Shown here in pieces: positions 21,593-31,748 of a stretch of 64,000 nt of DNA (the stretch's first letter is position 1; each line of letters opens with the position of its first letter). A program made the translations under genes and the position numbers. This stretch comes from Rhizomys pruinosus (taxonomy: Eukaryota > Chordata > Mammalia > Rodentia > Spalacidae): positions 769,406-833,405 of the forward strand of contig VZQC01012293.1 in assembly GCA_009823505.1 (NCBI GenBank), read 5' to 3'. A model generated the notes under the pieces. That model saw only the letters and a list, made by a program, of their open reading frames with translations, did no database searches and was not told the origin of the DNA.

Positions 21593-22000
21593 ATGATAGC
21601 TAATCTTCACTGTCAACTTCACTGGATTTCGAATCACCTGGTAGACATACTTCTGGGCATGTCTATGAGGGTGATTCCAGAGAGGTTAGCTGAGATGGAA
21701 GACCTACTCTGAATGTAGATGACACCATCTCATGGACTGGGGACTCAGACTGCATACAAAGACCAGCATCCATCTCTCTCTGCTTCCTGAGTGCATAGGC
21801 AATGTGACCAAGCCCACTCCTTCTGTCCGGCCTTCCCTGCCACAATAGACAATCTCTGCAAATGAGGCCCAAACTGCTTTTTATTAGGTATTTGGTCACA
21901 GGAACAAGAATAACTGCTATTGCCTCCTCACTTTCTCTCTTCCCTCTCTTCCTTTTCCGGCTTTCTTTCTTGCTCTCTCTCACTCCTACTCTTGACTTAT
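21593..22000 (+). repeat. Second type of common rodent interspersed repeat
   Basis: 'CTGTCAACTTCACTGGATTT', 'GAATCACCTGGTAGACATAC', 'CTGGGCATGTCTATGAGGG' and 'CATGGACTGGGGACTCAGAC' form a pattern known from other rodent loci. Family name not asserted. Confidence 0.65.
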
Positions 22001-22329
22001 CCCCTCCCTCTAGAAGACTGTAAATCTTCTAGAGTTACAGTCATGACTACTATTCAAGTCTGACTCCAACCTCGAGTTTCAGAGCTGGAATTGGATTCCT
22101 ACCACATACAGCCCACTGGATATCCTGATACTTCTCAAATATAACTTACCCTCAAAACTTTCCCTGGCACTTAAGGTGATTCTATCCACCAGTTATCTGA
22201 CCCAGAGGCCCAGGTAATCATTGGTGTCTGTCTTCCCTTCTTCTGACCAATCAAACTGTCTTGAGTCTGCCTTTCCCTGATCTTTATCCACTGGGACTTA
22301 CTCTTAAAACATTCATATACTCTGTTCAA

Positions 22330-22700
22330 GAAGCTGATCCTCTTTTCTACCTTGGCTTACCTGGAAATGCCCAGAGCGTCCCTATCCTGTACAAGGTGCA
22401 AGGTGAAGTCTATATTAAGCATGACCTTCAAGGCTTCGATGACCTGTGTCAGGCCTTCTTTTAAGCTTCATCTCTGCCACTTCTCCCATTACACCTTGAT
22501 AATAAGTGTGTGCACACACATAACACACTGTGCCACCCCTGTGCTTTGGCCCTGTGCTACCTTCTCCAGGAAGCTTTCCTCACAGTCAGCATGGGGGCTA
22601 AACCATCTTCTGTTGTTAGTTAAAATTATCTGTCTCTCCACTGACTTACACCTTTATCAGGGACAAGACTATACCATATTCCTATTATAATTGTCTCCCT
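22330..22700. repeat. Possible ancient L2/MIR-like fragment
   Basis: The phrases 'CTCCAGGAAGCTTTCCTCAC' and 'TTATCAGGGACAAGACTATA' recall the conserved end of L2. This is a weak match by eye only. Confidence 0.35.
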
Positions 22701-25700
22701 CAGCAATGCTTATGAAATTTTTTTATGCCCCCACCACATGTTCAGTATAAAGACAAAAGTTTTAGTCAATAGAAAAGCTATCTTCAAAGTTTGTTGCAGA
22801 AAAATGAACATAATATGTAGAACTATCTGATCTGGGCAAGAAGTGACATAGGTTAACACAGTCAAAGGGTAGCATTGTGATAAAGGAATTTTGTCTGAGA
22901 AAGGCTCACATCTCACTGACATGGTCCTTTTTTTGGCTCTTTGGTAGTATCTGGCCAGGGACAAAATATATAGTAAGAATTAGTTAAGAAATGTGGCTCC
23001 ATTTCAGCAGTCAATATCTGATGTCCTGTAGAACTCAAAAACTTTAAGCACCCTTACAAGGACATGTATTGATAACCCAAGAACACAAGACTGTCCACGG
23101 TGGTCAATCTAGAAGCAGACACTCTCTTATTTTACTTTTTGTCACAGATGAAGATATCCTTGATGCCACTATATACGTTCACCTGTTAGCAGACTTTAAA
23201 TCCCTCCTGATTGTTTAAGGAGACTGTCAGAGCCACAGGCAGCATGAACCAATACCATGGAGAGTCCCAGTCTTTGGCCCACTTTATTAAAAAACCGAAC
23301 TCAATAACTAAAACCAAAGCCCACGCAAATCGGTAAAATATTATTTTGGAAATGCCATATCAAAAATAACATAGACATCTGGTTTTGTTGGGGGAACCCA
23401 GGGCCCTGAAAGAAGAGGGTAGAAACCCCCTCTGGATCTCAGCAACACTTCTGGCTTTGCAGCACACATTTTCCACAGGGCTTGGAGGTAGCCCTCCAAA
23501 ATATGAGCTTGAAAGCTTCCTCGGAAGGCAAATCTTTCCCACATCCTTCCCTGCAGTTCCTCTTTAAGAGGTGTCAGCACGGCTGAAAGAATAAAGTGGC
23601 TGCACATTGTCCGGCCCTGCCATTATGTGCTTAGCATTTCCATGACAAAAGTGCCACTCGACTTCTCCCCGATTAATGCAGCTCGAGAGCTCTTGTCCTC
23701 CTTTAATAAAACATTGTTGAAATCATTTATTTAGAGCCCTGGTTACTAGTGGGAGAATGACCATCTTTGTGACAAAATATAGTGTATACAGTCCACTATT
23801 TTGTAGTAGATCATTCTGTTATTTATGAAATTGATTAAATGGGTGCCTTAGGAGGTATTTATGCAAATAGCACATCACTTATGTCATCAGGATAGTCAAG
23901 GGTGAACTTTTTCAACTGTCTCCCAGAGGCAATCTCTCAAACAGAATACAGTACTGTCCAACCTGACTGGTAAGCAGTGAGCCCCACTAGGAGCTCAACC
24001 CTGGCCCAAGTACCCTGGTCACTGCCTGTGTAACCTGATGCTCTCCTACAATCTTCCTTTGAGCAGCTGGGAGAGACCAGGTCAACTGACAACATTTCCC
24101 ATGTTTCTTGGTGTGAGAGGTCAAAAAATAAACAATATCTACTTTTCTTCTTCCAGCTTTGAAAAGAGATACATGGAGCTCTATCGGAGACCATCCACAG
24201 GCAACTGAGCTCAAAAAGCAAAGCCAAAGTTTGAAAGCTGAGAGATTCCCAGCATGGTGTAGGATATCCCTGACCTTGCCCTGGCGTTCTGGGGCCTTTT
24301 ACTGAATCCTATTGTTGGGATGGGGTGAAGGAATCACCATGGGGCAAGGACAAGACACCCCACAGACCGCTGTCCTATGCTTCTTGTCTCTCTCTCCCAC
24401 TGTCCCATAATCTTCTGGGTGTAGCCATGCTTCCCTGTCTTCCAGTGGACCCCACTGAAGACCCATGGTGCCCACCAGCCTAGAGCTCAGTAACCACTAA
24501 AATTTGTGACATAGTCAGGAGTACAATGGTCGCCTGCGAAGAGGAAGAATTCACTTTCCTAGGGCCATTTTTCTACTTTACACAGGGGATTGCCCATGTA
24601 CATTGCTATATATTGTTAAAAGTCAACAGAGACCTTATGTTATGTCCATTGTGATCATGTACAAAAGTGTTGCTGTGTGCTCGGGTGAGCAGTGAAGCCG
24701 AACCTCTTTCTATTTACTGTATGGTCACATCAGTTCAATGAACTGCCCCCTTGTTCTTGACCATTGTCCCACACTCCCTTAAACATTTGTCACTGAAGTG
24801 CCTCCAAAGACAAATAAACTGTCACTGAGAATTCCAACTACTAACTGGAGAAATAGGGACAGCCTGGAGCGCTGGAGATTTGACATGAGATCGAAAAGGA
24901 GAGCCTCTCACTGGGGAAGACCTCTACGGGTGGGGGGCTCTTCCTGAGAATTCCCAGAGAAGCCAGCTACCTTTTCTCTCATTAATGGCTCTTCCAGGCA
25001 TTCTCCTCAAGGCAGTCGAGCTGCCAAATGTCCAGAATTCCAAAGGAATCCCTGGAGAGTGCACGATAGTACAGATGTCAACATCTGTAAAAATCTTTTC
25101 TGTATAGAAGCAGATGGCAGTGGAAAAATCCCAAACTGTGGAAGCCCACTGCCCTAGGTCTCTGCGACCTGCTCTGGAATCCACTAGATCTCAGACACAG
25201 GGCCTCCCTGTCTTGCTCTCCTCTTGGTCCAGTGTATCGTTGTTTAAATTAAAGTGGACCACAGATCAATGTTCACTTTCTTCAAGGCAGAAGGCCACAT
25301 GTCCCCTCTCACCCAGAGCGAGCTGTGTTGATTTATTCTAGGCAGATGCTTTTGACAGCACCCTGTAAAAATCAAGTCCTGGGTTTATTGTAGCAGTTAA
25401 TTATCAGGCCTTTTCTAGTGCTAATGTCTTTTACTTCTTACCAGGGAAAACTGGGCCTTTTACGGTGACAAAGACTTAACTTTGAGCCAAGAATGTGTTA
25501 AAATAACAGGAGATGGAGATGATTTAAATATATTTAAGGACAAACACAGGAGCACTGCTAACTCCTGGTTCTTTTGTAAAGATAACTGATTTCATTTACA
25601 AGCCTCTTCCAATACTCTTTGTTCAATTCCCAAAGAAACACTGCTCCCAGCTTTGTCTTAACAATATGTTTACTCAACCATTCAGGTGACCTGAGAGTCC

Positions 25701-26934
25701 AAATGCACACCACTCTCCTGGGCTCAAGTCTGATACTGCAGCCATCTGACGCTGTCTAGTACCACACTAGGAATCTTGGTTTTCAGGTACACCAAGAGGT
25801 CCCTAGGCTCCCTCATAACTGTAGAAAGAGTGAAAGAGCCAAGCCAAAGAAACCTCAAAAGTGTGTGTGTGGGGGGGGGGGGCTGGAAAGGGACACAGCT
25901 TTGCTAATTACTTTAGGCAGCAGAGAAATAGAGTTGTTTTCTCAGCACATGTTAATATCAAATAAAGAGACACCAGATCTTGCTAATCTGTCGACCCCTC
26001 AGACAAAGTTTATTTGTGGTGACTTTTAAACTCCTGACTTGCCTTCCAATCACCGAGTTTAAAATGAAAAGCTTTAAATAAACACCAGGAATAGAAGATA
26101 AATAAACTTTTTTCCCCCTCGCAAGTGCCTAGCTTGGCGAGGTTCAGGCTCAAATCCCCAGAGGACAGAGTGCTCTCTTTTGTGTTAATGTTTAAAAGAT
26201 TTTCCAATGCTGGAGTTTATTCCTACTGCAAACATTTCTATTTACAAGGTCAAGTGTACCAGCACTCCACACAGCTTAAGAGTGTAATTATTTATGTAAG
26301 GGCGTTTGAGTGCATCAGTAGCTCTGGCAGAAGCCCAGCCTTCAGCCCACTGCTAAACAACTCCTCAAGACAATATTACCAGTTCTGGTATTTATTCCTT
26401 TCTCTTGTGTGTTTACTTTTGCACGCCTGAGTGTTTTGCAACAAAATTTTGTATTTTTTTTTTTTTTTTACCAAAAGTGTGAAGATGGCTTTGAAGTATT
26501 GACTAGCCTTGCTAGACCCATTGGTAACAGATGTTATTGGCATGTTTGATTGCATGAGATTGTCCAGAAGGCAGGGAGGACACTCCTGGGGGTCAGAAGC
26601 AAAGGGGAGGGGGTGTTCAAGGTGGGACACGGAGAAAAAGGGGGTGGTTATCCTCAAAGGAAGCACAAGAGAGAGTATTTTGTGAATTCTTTTCGCTAAT
26701 GCAAACATCAGTGGAGACCAGTCACAAATCTTTTTAGCTGCCTCATTTACAGATGTTTAATTGTTCATTAAATTAAAGACAGAATTAACCCACATTCCCT
26801 TACACTGTATTTTAATTTCAGTTGATGGTTGATGGATTCCCAATGCCCTCTCCCCACACCCCTCCCCACCCATTACTGGATTAACCACAGTGTAATTCTG
26901 GACAGCAACTACACCATATTCATTGTTTAAACTC
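22701..26934. other. SINE-free intergenic DNA downstream of GAS1
   Basis: About 4.2 kb without any B1, B2 or L1 that I can recognise, in a window where such elements otherwise occur every 1-2 kb. Blocks at about 23590-23900, 25340-25660 and 25900-26440 are AT-rich with clustered homeodomain, SOX-like and forkhead-like cores and could be conserved enhancers. Other content is a short GT/G run at 25861-25882 and a T run at 26452-26470. Confidence 0.45.
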
Positions 26935-28245
26935 TTTACTGATGTACACATTTTTAATAAAACAAAAATACACGTCTATAAAAATACAATGTTTAAGGCA
27001 GTTTGGAAATGCATTTATACATTTCTACAATGTCCATAAATTCTTTTGAAAATAAGAATGTTACTTCAAATCTATAAAATACACTGTACATTTTAAAACT
27101 GTTTTAACAGGGAACACTTCAAAAGGGACTTTGGATTTGGATTTCTGGTGACCAATGGATTCTATACATTTCTTGGAGGGGGAGATGTAACATTGTGGAT
27201 TTAAAACTTTTAATTTCTTTTAAAAATAAATTATTTCTGAAGCATACAATTTATAAAAATTCTATATACAAAGTACAGCAACTGGTAAGAAACCCCAGTT
27301 TTAATACACTTTTTATACGACATACCAGAGTTGAAGACCCTGATAGAGGCAGAGGCAGTATCTATTCTCTGCATATTTAAACTTACAATTTCTTGACTTA
27401 AAAAAAAAATGAAAACAAAACAAACATAGTCTTTCATAGATGGCAGTATAGAGCTTTTCCAAAATAAAAACTTGCATTGTTCAACACCATGGTAACTTTC
27501 AAATCAGCATCTCTGGACCCTTAATTCTAGGACACGTGCTGCTGAGAGGTCAGAGTGGTAGCACTGAAATGAATGGTCAGGAGCTAAACTTAGACAAAAG
27601 TAATGGAGGGGTCTCCCCAAGGCAACCAACCTCCCGCTTCACCCAGTGTTACAAGTGCAGACTTTTAGAATAAATGAGTGAATCTGTAAGTGGGACTGTT
27701 TGATCCACTTACCATAGCTAGGCTCCTCAGTGGCCCCACGCAAACAAAGTCGTTGCCACCACCATTTGTCCCCTCACGGGGGAACTGCTAATAAACACAC
27801 CCTTTGGAAATATAATTCCTCCTTCAATATCTCCCCTCGCCCAGTCCCTTGGAATTGTTAAGACCCACGGGTCAGCACTCTCTATAGCCGAGTCCAGTCT
27901 TCCGTCCCCTACTCCTGTGTTCTGCCTTCATTTTGTCTTGTTTTGCAGGGCGTCCTGAATTCTGCAGAGTCCCACCTGCAGGGGAGATCCCCAGTTGTTT
28001 CTGGAACCTGGAACCAACCAGCGGACAGGAGGTCCAAGAAGCCGTGCAGGAGGGGGAGGGGAGCAGGAGACTGCGAAAGAGACAAATTTGCTGGCTGGGA
28101 GACCCGCTAGGCCCCAGTGGACCTGGGGAAAGTTTGAGCCAATGTCCCCGGCCATCCCCTGTCCTCGGAGCCACAGGTGCCCGGCTATGGGCTGAGCAGA
28201 GCGCGCGCGCCGGCCTGGCTGCAGCGGGCGGCGGGGACCCGAGCA
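26935..28245 (-). other. GAS1: GAS1 3'UTR (inferred extent)
   Basis: The sequence after the GAS1 stop is SINE-free and becomes AT-rich below 27.5 kb. The end is placed by the ATTAAA signal on the minus strand at 26953-26958, about 18 nt before the chosen end. This gives a 3'UTR of about 1.3 kb, in line with what I remember of mammalian GAS1 mRNAs (about 2.8-3 kb). Another ATTAAA lies at about 27207-27212 and could be used instead. Confidence 0.55.
26953..26958 (-). promoter_or_regulatory. Candidate GAS1 polyadenylation signal ATTAAA
   Basis: ATTAAA on the minus strand, the commonest variant of AATAAA. It lies 1.29 kb past the stop codon. Confidence 0.5.
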
Positions 28246-29292
28246 CTAAGCGTGTGATCCGAGCAGCAGCAGCAGCTGCAGCAGCAGCAGCAGCAAGATG
28301 GAGGCGAGCGGGGTCCAGGCGCCCGGGCAGGCCGAGTGGCCGCCGCTGTTCCTGCGCCCCGAGCCGTAGGGCAGGTCCCCGCGGCCACCCGCTGCAGCAG
28401 CGCCGCCGCCCGGGCGCGCAAGGTGCGGGAGGCCATCGTCGTCGTCCAGGGGTTGCTCGCCCGCGCCGCCTGCGCGCTGTTCGTCGTCGTAGTCCTCGTC
28501 GTAGTAGTCGTCCAGACCCCCGTCCGAGCCGCTGCTGCCCGGCCCGGCGCCCGCGTCGGGGGTGAAGCACAGGCGGGCCATGTTCTCCTTGACCGACTCG
28601 CAGATCGGCCGCTCCAGGCCGTCGCACACGCAGTCATTGAGCAGCGCCGCCTTGGGCACGGCCAGCATGTCCTCGATGACCGTGCGGCACTCGTCGGTGC
28701 AGCGCACCCCGTTGAAAAGCTTGCCGCAGTAGGTCAGGTAGCGGCTGAGCGCCAGGTTGCAGCGGCTGTCGCGGTCGCAGCGCCGCCGGGCCTCGGTGCA
28801 GCCCATGACCCCGCCCGCGCCCGGGCCGCCGGCGCCGCCGCTCGTCCGGGGCAGGCACGGCTCAATGGCGCGCTTGGTGGACTTGCAGTTCTCGTCCTGC
28901 GCGCAGTCACAGTCCTCCAGCGCGGGCCCGCGGCGCGTGTGGTTGAGCTGAATGAGAGCCGAGATGCAGTGGCTCGGGCAGCGCCAGCGCGACGACAGCG
29001 AGGCGGCCGAGCCGGGGAAGGCGGCGGCGGCGGCGGCCCCGGGCGCCTCGACCCCGCCGCGCTGCGCCAGCACGGGCGCGCACGCCTCGGCGTACTGGCT
29101 GTAGGCGTAGCTGCACTCCGGCTCGCCCTGGCACTGCAGCAGCGCCTGCCAGCAGATGAGGCGGCGGCCGTGCGCCAGCCCCGAGCCCCGCGGCGCCGAG
29201 CCCAGCAGCTGCAGCAGCGCCATCAGGCACAGCCAGGCGCCCGGCACGGTCCCCCCGCGGGCCCCGCCGCCGCCCAGCAGCGCGGCTACCAT
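28246..29292 (-). CDS. GAS1: Growth arrest-specific protein 1 (GPI-anchored Hedgehog co-receptor)
   Basis: Intronless 348-aa protein. GAS1 is a cell-surface protein that binds Hedgehog ligands and acts with PTCH1, CDON and BOC to promote signalling; it was first found as a growth-arrest-induced gene and can modulate GDNF/RET signalling.

The sequence shows a long signal peptide (hydrophobic core LCLMALLQLLG about 21-31, likely cleavage before HGRR at 41). Two GFR-alpha-like domains follow, each with ten cysteines: C47, 54, 60, 71, 105, 109, 128, 130, 136, 146, and C165, 172, 178, 189, 198, 202, 221, 223, 231, 242. There is an N-glycosylation site (N117-H-T), an acidic Asp/Tyr stretch (261-286), an RGD at 304-306, and a C-terminal hydrophobic tail (329-345) for GPI attachment.

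Start: the ATG at 29292 has G at -3 and G at +4. The open frame upstream holds no in-frame ATG; its extreme 5' codon at 29382 is TTG. C322, just before the tail, is absent from mouse GAS1 as I remember it. Identification is near certain. Confidence 0.98.
   Translation of the reverse strand: MVAALLGGGGARGGTVPGAWLCLMALLQLLGSAPRGSGLAHGRRLICWQALLQCQGEPECSYAYSQYAEACAPVLAQRGGVEAPGAAAAAAFPGSAASLSSRWRCPSHCISALIQLNHTRRGPALEDCDCAQDENCKSTKRAIEPCLPRTSGGAGGPGAGGVMGCTEARRRCDRDSRCNLALSRYLTYCGKLFNGVRCTDECRTVIEDMLAVPKAALLNDCVCDGLERPICESVKENMARLCFTPDAGAGPGSSGSDGGLDDYYDEDYDDEQRAGGAGEQPLDDDDGLPHLARPGGGAAAAGGRGDLPYGSGRRNSGGHSACPGAWTPLASILLLLLLQLLLLLGSHA
28262..28295 (-). repeat. CTG trinucleotide tract coding for the GAS1 GPI-signal leucines
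   Basis: On the coding strand about ten CTG codons, broken by a single CAG, encode leucines 334-343 of the hydrophobic tail (LLLLLLQLLLLL pattern). It is a coding microsatellite. Confidence 0.95.
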
Positions 29293-29965
29293 CGCGGGCA
29301 GCGGCGGCCGCCGGGCGAGGCCGGGAGAGGAGACGAGGCGTGCAGAGCGGCGGACGCGGAGCGGGTGCAAAAGTTTGCCCAAGTCCTGCCCACTTCTTGC
29401 ATGAGCGTCTTCATAAATCCATGCGCGCCGCTGCCCGGGGCCCCGCAGGCGGCAGAGGGTGGGCTCGGGCTCCGGCTGCCGCCCAGATCAGCTCTGGTTC
29501 CCGCACCGAGAGCCCTCGGCTGGCTTCCCGGCGGCGGCGGGGGGCGCTCACTGGCGCCCCGGGGGGCTGCGGGCCTCGGGGCCGCGGCGAAGCTGCAGGA
29601 GCGCGCGGCGCCGGCGCTGCATGGTGCTCCGTGCGGCGGGTCGGGGCTGGCGGGCGGCGTCCGAGCCCGCTGCTCGCGCGGCCGCTGCTCCTTCCTTGGG
29701 GCTCAGCGCCGCGCCGCACCTCGCGGCTCTCGCATCGCGCCGCTTCCCGGCCCAGCGTCCGGAGCTGCCCGCCTTCCCGCGGCCGGGCCTCCCCGGTCCC
29801 CTCCCCCTCCGACCCGGCCGCCGGGCCCGAGCAGCACCGAGCTCCCCCGAGAAGAAGCGCGGGGATTCGCCCGCCGCGGACTGGAGAGAGCGGCTGCTGG
29901 GCTGCCTCGGCGGCGGCGGAGGCGGCTCGTAGACCCGGAGCCTGGGGAGCGGATCCGCTGAGCCC
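29293..29965 (-). other. GAS1: GAS1 5'UTR (inferred extent)
   Basis: GC-rich leader of about 670 nt between the inferred start site, about 27-30 bp below the TATA-like box, and the ATG. The exact start site is an inference. Confidence 0.55.
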
Positions 29966-29991
29966 GGCGGCCGACCTGCTCGCTGCGAGGC

Positions 29992-29999
29992 TTTAAATA
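29992..29999 (-). promoter_or_regulatory. TATA-like box of GAS1 (TATTTAAA)
   Basis: TATTTAAA on the minus strand inside otherwise GC-rich DNA, which makes it stand out. It would place initiation near 29962-29968. Confidence 0.65.
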
Positions 30000-30199
30000 C
30001 AAAAGTGGGCCGGGAGCCCCCGCGTGGTGCGGCGGTGCCCCCTCATTATGCATGCATGGAAAAGCAAACAAACAAAAACATTAGCAACGCTCCTCCGGCT
30101 CCCGGCCCCGGCCCCGCGCGCTCCGAGCTGGCCGCTTTCTCCTTTCTCCACTCTCTTTCGCCCTCTGCTCGGCCCCCTTTCTCGGCTTTTCGAGATGCT

Positions 30200-30204
30200 A
30201 TTGG
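30200..30204 (-). promoter_or_regulatory. CCAAT box upstream of GAS1
   Basis: CCAAT on the minus strand (ATTGG on plus) with GACCAATAGC context, about 200 bp above the TATA-like box. It is a candidate NF-Y site. Confidence 0.5.
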
Positions 30205-30272
30205 TCCTGCCTGTTGTTGTTGAAACTTTTTTTTTTTTACGAGCCGCTGGAGTGGGGTTGCGGAGTGGGGGA

Positions 30273-30300
30273 GGGCGGGGGGAGGGCGGAGGGAGGGCGG
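30273..30300. promoter_or_regulatory. Three GGGCGG boxes (Sp/KLF sites)
   Basis: GGGCGG at 30273-30278, 30284-30289 and 30295-30300, evenly spaced by 11 bp, close to one helical turn, in a G-rich block about 280-310 bp above the TATA-like box. Confidence 0.6.
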
Positions 30301-30689
30301 GGGGGCCGCTCACATTCAGGCTTTCAGGGCTTGAAAGGATCGGCCAGAGGAGCTGACGGGCCCGGAGCTCCTCCTCCTCTTAAGGAGGCTCGGGTGCGCA
30401 GCCTGGCGGGACCAGCCCCGGGCTCCGGCCAGCCGCCTGCATCTGGCTCGGCCACTGGCCTTTTTGTCTCCCCCCCGCCCCCGCCGCCCCTGTTTGGGTC
30501 GGGGGTACTTTTAGTAATTCCGCCCTGATTTCCCTCCTCATCCGTACCTTGGAGAGGGTTCAGAAGTTGGTTTATTTTTCAGGCCTTTGAGTACTGTTCG
30601 CAGCGTGGGGGACGGGAAGGAGGGATCCTGAGAACTGAGTCTGAGACTATCGAAACTTAAAAACACAATCTGTGTCCGCGCGCGTACAC

Positions 30690-30797
30690 CCACTCCTCAT
30701 GCGCACACACACGCACAGACACGCATGCACACATTCTCACACACATGCACAGACACACGCACACTTGCGCACACACACATCCACACACACACACCAT
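30690..30797. repeat. CA-rich simple repeat, imperfect
   Basis: ACAC/GCAC/GACAC units with many substitutions, just outside the CpG island. Confidence 0.9.
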
Positions 30798-31443
30798 GAA
30801 AAAGAAGCACGTACACGAGGTTCGCATACGTTTCCCCCCAGCCTTAGGGTCTCCATCTGGAAAGTGAGGGTCGTTTTCAAACTGTAAGGCAGAAATTCAA
30901 TGAACTAAATCAATTTCTTAGCAACTCACCGTTTCTAACATGAACGGTAATGCAAAAATAATAATAGCATTAAAAACTTAGGGAATGTTGAGCGCTACCA
31001 TCTGGTCGCAGTCACAACACAGAGGATGAAGATAAATGGACCCGCAGCAAGGTTTATATTAAAGTGTAAATTTCACTCCCTCACTGTGTAAAAGGCGAGC
31101 AGGACTTCGGGAGCTACCTTAACTGGGGAGCAACGCAGCCTTCGGCCACCAGAGGCACCGGGCGTCTGCAGACTGTCAAAAAGTGGCGCTTTTTTCCCCT
31201 CCCCTTTCCGTGGTGAGACTATCAACTCCATCTGTCACAAAATTTAAGACTAAAGCGCTGCAGAAGCAGAGGGATCCTGGACTCTGGCGCGCTCAGAAGG
31301 GCGCCTGTCCACGTCTCCCAAGTGAATTTGAAAGGGCAGCTGAGAGAACCAGGACCAGGTGGATCCACTGGTTCCTGCCTGTGCAGAGGAGGCTGCAACA
31401 GCCACTAGAGAAGCTGGGCATCCGTGGGAAGCTGGACCTCTGC
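30798..31443. other. Upstream flank of GAS1, no repeat recognised
   Basis: Low-copy DNA without SINEs. A divergent transcript from the GAS1 CpG island could run through here (a GAS1-adjacent antisense RNA is known in human), but nothing in the sequence proves it. Confidence 0.35.
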
Positions 31444-31547
31444 AAACCAAACCAAACCAAACCAAACCACACCACACCACACACCACACCACACCACACC
31501 ACACCAAACCAAACCAAACCCAAACCCAAACCCAAACAAACCAAACC
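31444..31547. repeat. (ACCAA)n(ACCAC)n(AACCC)n pentanucleotide repeat
   Basis: A compound five- to six-base repeat: AACCA, then CACAC/CACCA, then AACCAA and AAACCC units. The T/H/P/N/K open frames over it are artefacts. Confidence 0.95.
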
Positions 31548-31585
31548 GTAGAAGAGCGAGACTGAGATGAGGCCGGGCCAGTCAG

Positions 31586-31651
31586 AGTGCTGTGGTTTTA
31601 GTGCCAGAAAAGAAATGTAGTGCTGTGATTTTAGTGCCAGAAAAGAAATGT
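31586..31651. repeat. 33-bp tandem duplication
   Basis: Two copies beginning AGTGCTGTGG and AGTGCTGTGA at 31586 and 31619, differing at one visible base. Confidence 0.95.
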
Positions 31652-31689
31652 AAATCTGTCAGGAGCGACTGCCCAGGCAGGGTAGAGCA

Positions 31690-31748
31690 CACCTGTGAGG
31701 AGGCAGGAGGATGGCCATAAGTTCAAAGTCAGACTGAGCTGTCTAGTG
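31690..31748 (+). repeat. B1 SINE fragment
   Basis: 'GCACACCTGTGAGGAGGCAG' and 'GAGGATGGCCATAAGTTCAA' retain the B1 core. It is the first dispersed SINE seen upstream of GAS1. Confidence 0.6.

Larger units (their letters stand above)
28190..30530. promoter_or_regulatory. CpG island covering GAS1 and its promoter
   Basis: GC content and CpG density rise sharply at about 28.19 kb and fall at about 30.53 kb, while the rest of the window is AT-rich and CpG-poor. The island covers the whole coding sequence, the 5'UTR and about 550 bp of upstream DNA, typical of a single-exon developmental gene. Confidence 0.9.

Noticed and set aside
29293..29382. A 30-codon N-terminal extension of GAS1
   Set aside because: The first codon at 29382 is TTG and there is no in-frame ATG upstream of 29292. 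The ATG at 29292 has a good initiation context and is followed by a proper signal peptide.
28336..29961. A 541-codon open frame antisense to GAS1
   Set aside because: It begins at a GTG, not an ATG, and is Ala/Arg/Gly/Pro-rich. It mirrors the GAS1 coding sequence and its 5'UTR in a CpG island where stops are rare. It shows no independent domain.
31516..31540. Telomere-like repeat (AAACCC)
   Set aside because: Only about four units within a drifting pentanucleotide array; it is not the vertebrate TTAGGG repeat.
31183..31565. A 122-codon frame upstream of GAS1
   Set aside because: Its second half is the pentanucleotide repeat and its first half has no family resemblance.
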